Shown piece by piece: positions 15,453 through 17,789 of a stretch of 17,789 nt of DNA; the first letter of the stretch is position 1, and every line of letters starts with the position of its first letter. This DNA comes from Actinomycetota bacterium (GTDB lineage Bacteria > Actinomycetota > Thermoleophilia > Solirubrobacterales > Solirubrobacteraceae): contig WLNG01000003.1 of assembly GCA_009699915.1 (NCBI GenBank), positions 1-17,789 on the forward strand, given 5' to 3'. The position numbers and the translations under genes were made by a program. The notes beneath the pieces are model-generated. The model was not told where the DNA came from, ran no database searches, and worked only from the letters and a program-made list of their open reading frames with translations.

Positions 15453-16624
15453 CAGCTCAGGGCCTCCACGCCCGGGAGGGTCTTCCCCTCCACAAGCTCC
15501 AAGGTGGCGCCGCCACCGGTTGACAGGTGTGTCACTTGATCGTCAAGTCCAAACACGGCGAGCGCGGCGGCGCTGTCTCCGCCACCGACGACCGTCGTGC
15601 CGGGGCAGGCGGCGACGGCCTCCGCCACCGCGCGCGTCCCAGCGCTGAACGGCTCGAGCTCAAAGGCTCCCATCGGGCCGTTCCAGAAGACCGAGCCGGC
15701 CTGCGCGATCTCCGCGCCGTAGAGCTGCGCGGTCCGCGGGCCGACGTCGAGACCCATCCAGCCTTCGGGGACATCGACGCCGTCGAGCTCCCGGCGCTGC
15801 GTATCTGCCGCGAAGCGCTCGCCGAGGATGAGATCGACCGGCAACAGCAGTCGCCTACCTCCGGCCTGCGCGTCGGCGAGGACCTTGCGTGCAGGCTCGA
15901 GATCCTCGTCCGAGCAGAGCGAGGCGCCGACCTCGTGCCCCTGGACCTTGAGAAACGGAAAGCACATCGCGCCGCCGATCAGCACGGCGTCGGCACGCTG
16001 CAGGAATGCCTCGAGGACGCCGATCTTGTCGGTGACCTTCGCTCCACCGACGACCGCCACCAGCGGGCGCGGGGGGTCGGCGAGGATCGCGCCGATCGTC
16101 TCGACCTCGCGCTGCAGCAGGAGCCCTGCGGCGCTCACCGGAACAGCACCGACGACGCCCGTGTTCGACGCGTGCGCCCGGTGCGCGACACCGAATGCAT
16201 CGTCGACATAGGCGTCGACGAGACGCCCGTAGGCGGCTGCGAGCGCGGGATCGTTCTTCGTCTCACCCGGCTCGAAGCGGACGTTCTCGAGCATCAGGAC
16301 CTGGCCGGGCTCGAGCGCCTGCGCAAGCGCCTCGACCTCCGGGCCGACGACGGCGGGCGCGAGCGTCACGTCCCAGCCGGTGAGCTGCGCGAGCCGGTCG
16401 GCTACCGGCCGCAGCGAGAAGGCGGGGTCCGGCCCCTGCGGCCGCCCGAGGTGGGCGGCCAGCACCAGCGCGCAGCCCTCGTCGCGCAGACGCTCCAGTG
16501 TGGGCAGCGCCGCGCGGATGCGGGTGTCGTCGGTGATCTGCCGGGACTCGTCGAGCGGGACGTTGAAGTCCACCCGGACGAGAACCCGGCGGCCCGCGAC
16601 GTCGACGTCGTCGAGCGTGCGCAC
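15452..16624 (-). CDS. pgk: Phosphoglycerate kinase
   Basis: The 390-residue two-domain enzyme makes ATP from 1,3-bisphosphoglycerate. The N-terminal, substrate-binding domain has RVDFNVPLD (17-25), AHLGRP (57-62), ENVRFEPGE (113-121) and FGVAHRAHAS (144-153). The C-terminal nucleotide-binding domain has VVGGAKVTDKI (191-201), FWNGPMGAFE (313-322) and GGGDSAA (347-353). The start is GTG at 16624, directly abutting the gap stop codon with no gap. It shares one base with tpiA at the other end. Length is normal for the family. Confidence 0.97.
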   Translation of the reverse strand: MRTLDDVDVAGRRVLVRVDFNVPLDESRQITDDTRIRAALPTLERLRDEGCALVLAAHLGRPQGPDPAFSLRPVADRLAQLTGWDVTLAPAVVGPEVEALAQALEPGQVLMLENVRFEPGETKNDPALAAAYGRLVDAYVDDAFGVAHRAHASNTGVVGAVPVSAAGLLLQREVETIGAILADPPRPLVAVVGGAKVTDKIGVLEAFLQRADAVLIGGAMCFPFLKVQGHEVGASLCSDEDLEPARKVLADAQAGGRRLLLPVDLILGERFAADTQRRELDGVDVPEGWMGLDVGPRTAQLYGAEIAQAGSVFWNGPMGAFELEPFSAGTRAVAEAVAACPGTTVVGGGDSAAALAVFGLDDQVTHLSTGGGATLELVEGKTLPGVEALS

Positions 16625-17684
<1,060 letters not shown>

Positions 17685-17706
17685 CAGAGGCTAGCCGAGC
17701 GACGTC

Positions 17707-17789
17707 TCAGGCTGTCGGGCGGCGCAGATGGGCGTGGAGGTCGCGCGCCACCTTGGGCGGCAGCCCGGGCACGCCCTCGAGCTCCTCAC
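17707..17789 (-). CDS. C-terminus of a UvrC-like helix-hairpin-helix protein (partial)
   Basis: Only the last 26 codons and the TGA stop are in the window; the gene enters from the right edge. The visible end, EELEGVPGLPPKVARDLHAHL plus a short basic tail (split here at GVPGLPPKVA), resembles the second hairpin of the C-terminal helix-hairpin-helix pair of excinuclease subunit UvrC: an acidic helix, a V-P-G-(L/I) hairpin turn and then an Ala/Arg/Leu helix. UvrC makes the two incisions of nucleotide excision repair. In actinobacteria uvrC lies in the neighbourhood of gap-pgk-tpiA, which supports the call. Other helix-hairpin-helix proteins cannot be excluded from so short a piece. Confidence 0.55.
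   Translation of the reverse strand, partial: EELEGVPGLPPKVARDLHAHLRRPTA

Overview
This is a gene-dense, GC-rich window with almost no intergenic sequence. Codons mostly end in G or C, GTG starts are common, several promoters look leaderless, and there is a PknB-type serine/threonine kinase next to a Thr-rich lipoprotein. Together these suggest a high-GC actinobacterium; the gene content would fit Thermoleophilia (Solirubrobacterales-like), but that placement is inference. The content is mostly chromosomal housekeeping and envelope genes. I see no transposase, integrase, phage gene, CRISPR array, rRNA or tRNA, and no stretch over 300 bases lacks a gene.

Left part (1-3662): the 5' end of an acyltransferase-3 membrane enzyme points left off the edge. 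It diverges from a three-gene cytochrome c maturation/thiol-redox operon (TlpA/ResA-like thioredoxin, CcmH, CcdA) whose genes overlap by 4 bases. A GT-C (GT39/ArnT-like) membrane glycosyltransferase follows; its start codon sits directly after a hairpin. Middle part (3640-8336): a leftward operon rlmH - channel-like TrkA-N protein - argS meets the glycosyltransferase tail to tail. The channel-like protein has lost the potassium selectivity filter. A DUF3467 gene diverges from rlmH and converges on an M48 membrane protease.

The stretch 8374-10714 is a tight rightward operon: a calcineurin-like phosphoesterase, a lipoprotein with a Thr-rich tail, and a transmembrane Ser/Thr kinase, each overlapping the next by 4 bases. 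It ends on a CTAG that also supplies the stop codon of the opposing tgt gene. From 10711 to the right edge everything runs leftward: the end of a uvrC-like gene, then gap-pgk-tpiA-gpmI (lower glycolysis, abutting or overlapping), then a MarR regulator with a clear operator, a YugP-type membrane zinc protease, and tgt.

No obviously new multi-gene defence or mobile system is present. The points most worth following are regulatory or structural: interlocked palindromes at the marR promoter, two divergent promoters with overlapping -10 elements, recurring leaderless-type starts, a hairpin separating a Shine-Dalgarno sequence from a start codon, a 9-base repeat mirrored next to two divergent starts, the degenerate channel, and the phosphoesterase-lipoprotein-kinase operon.
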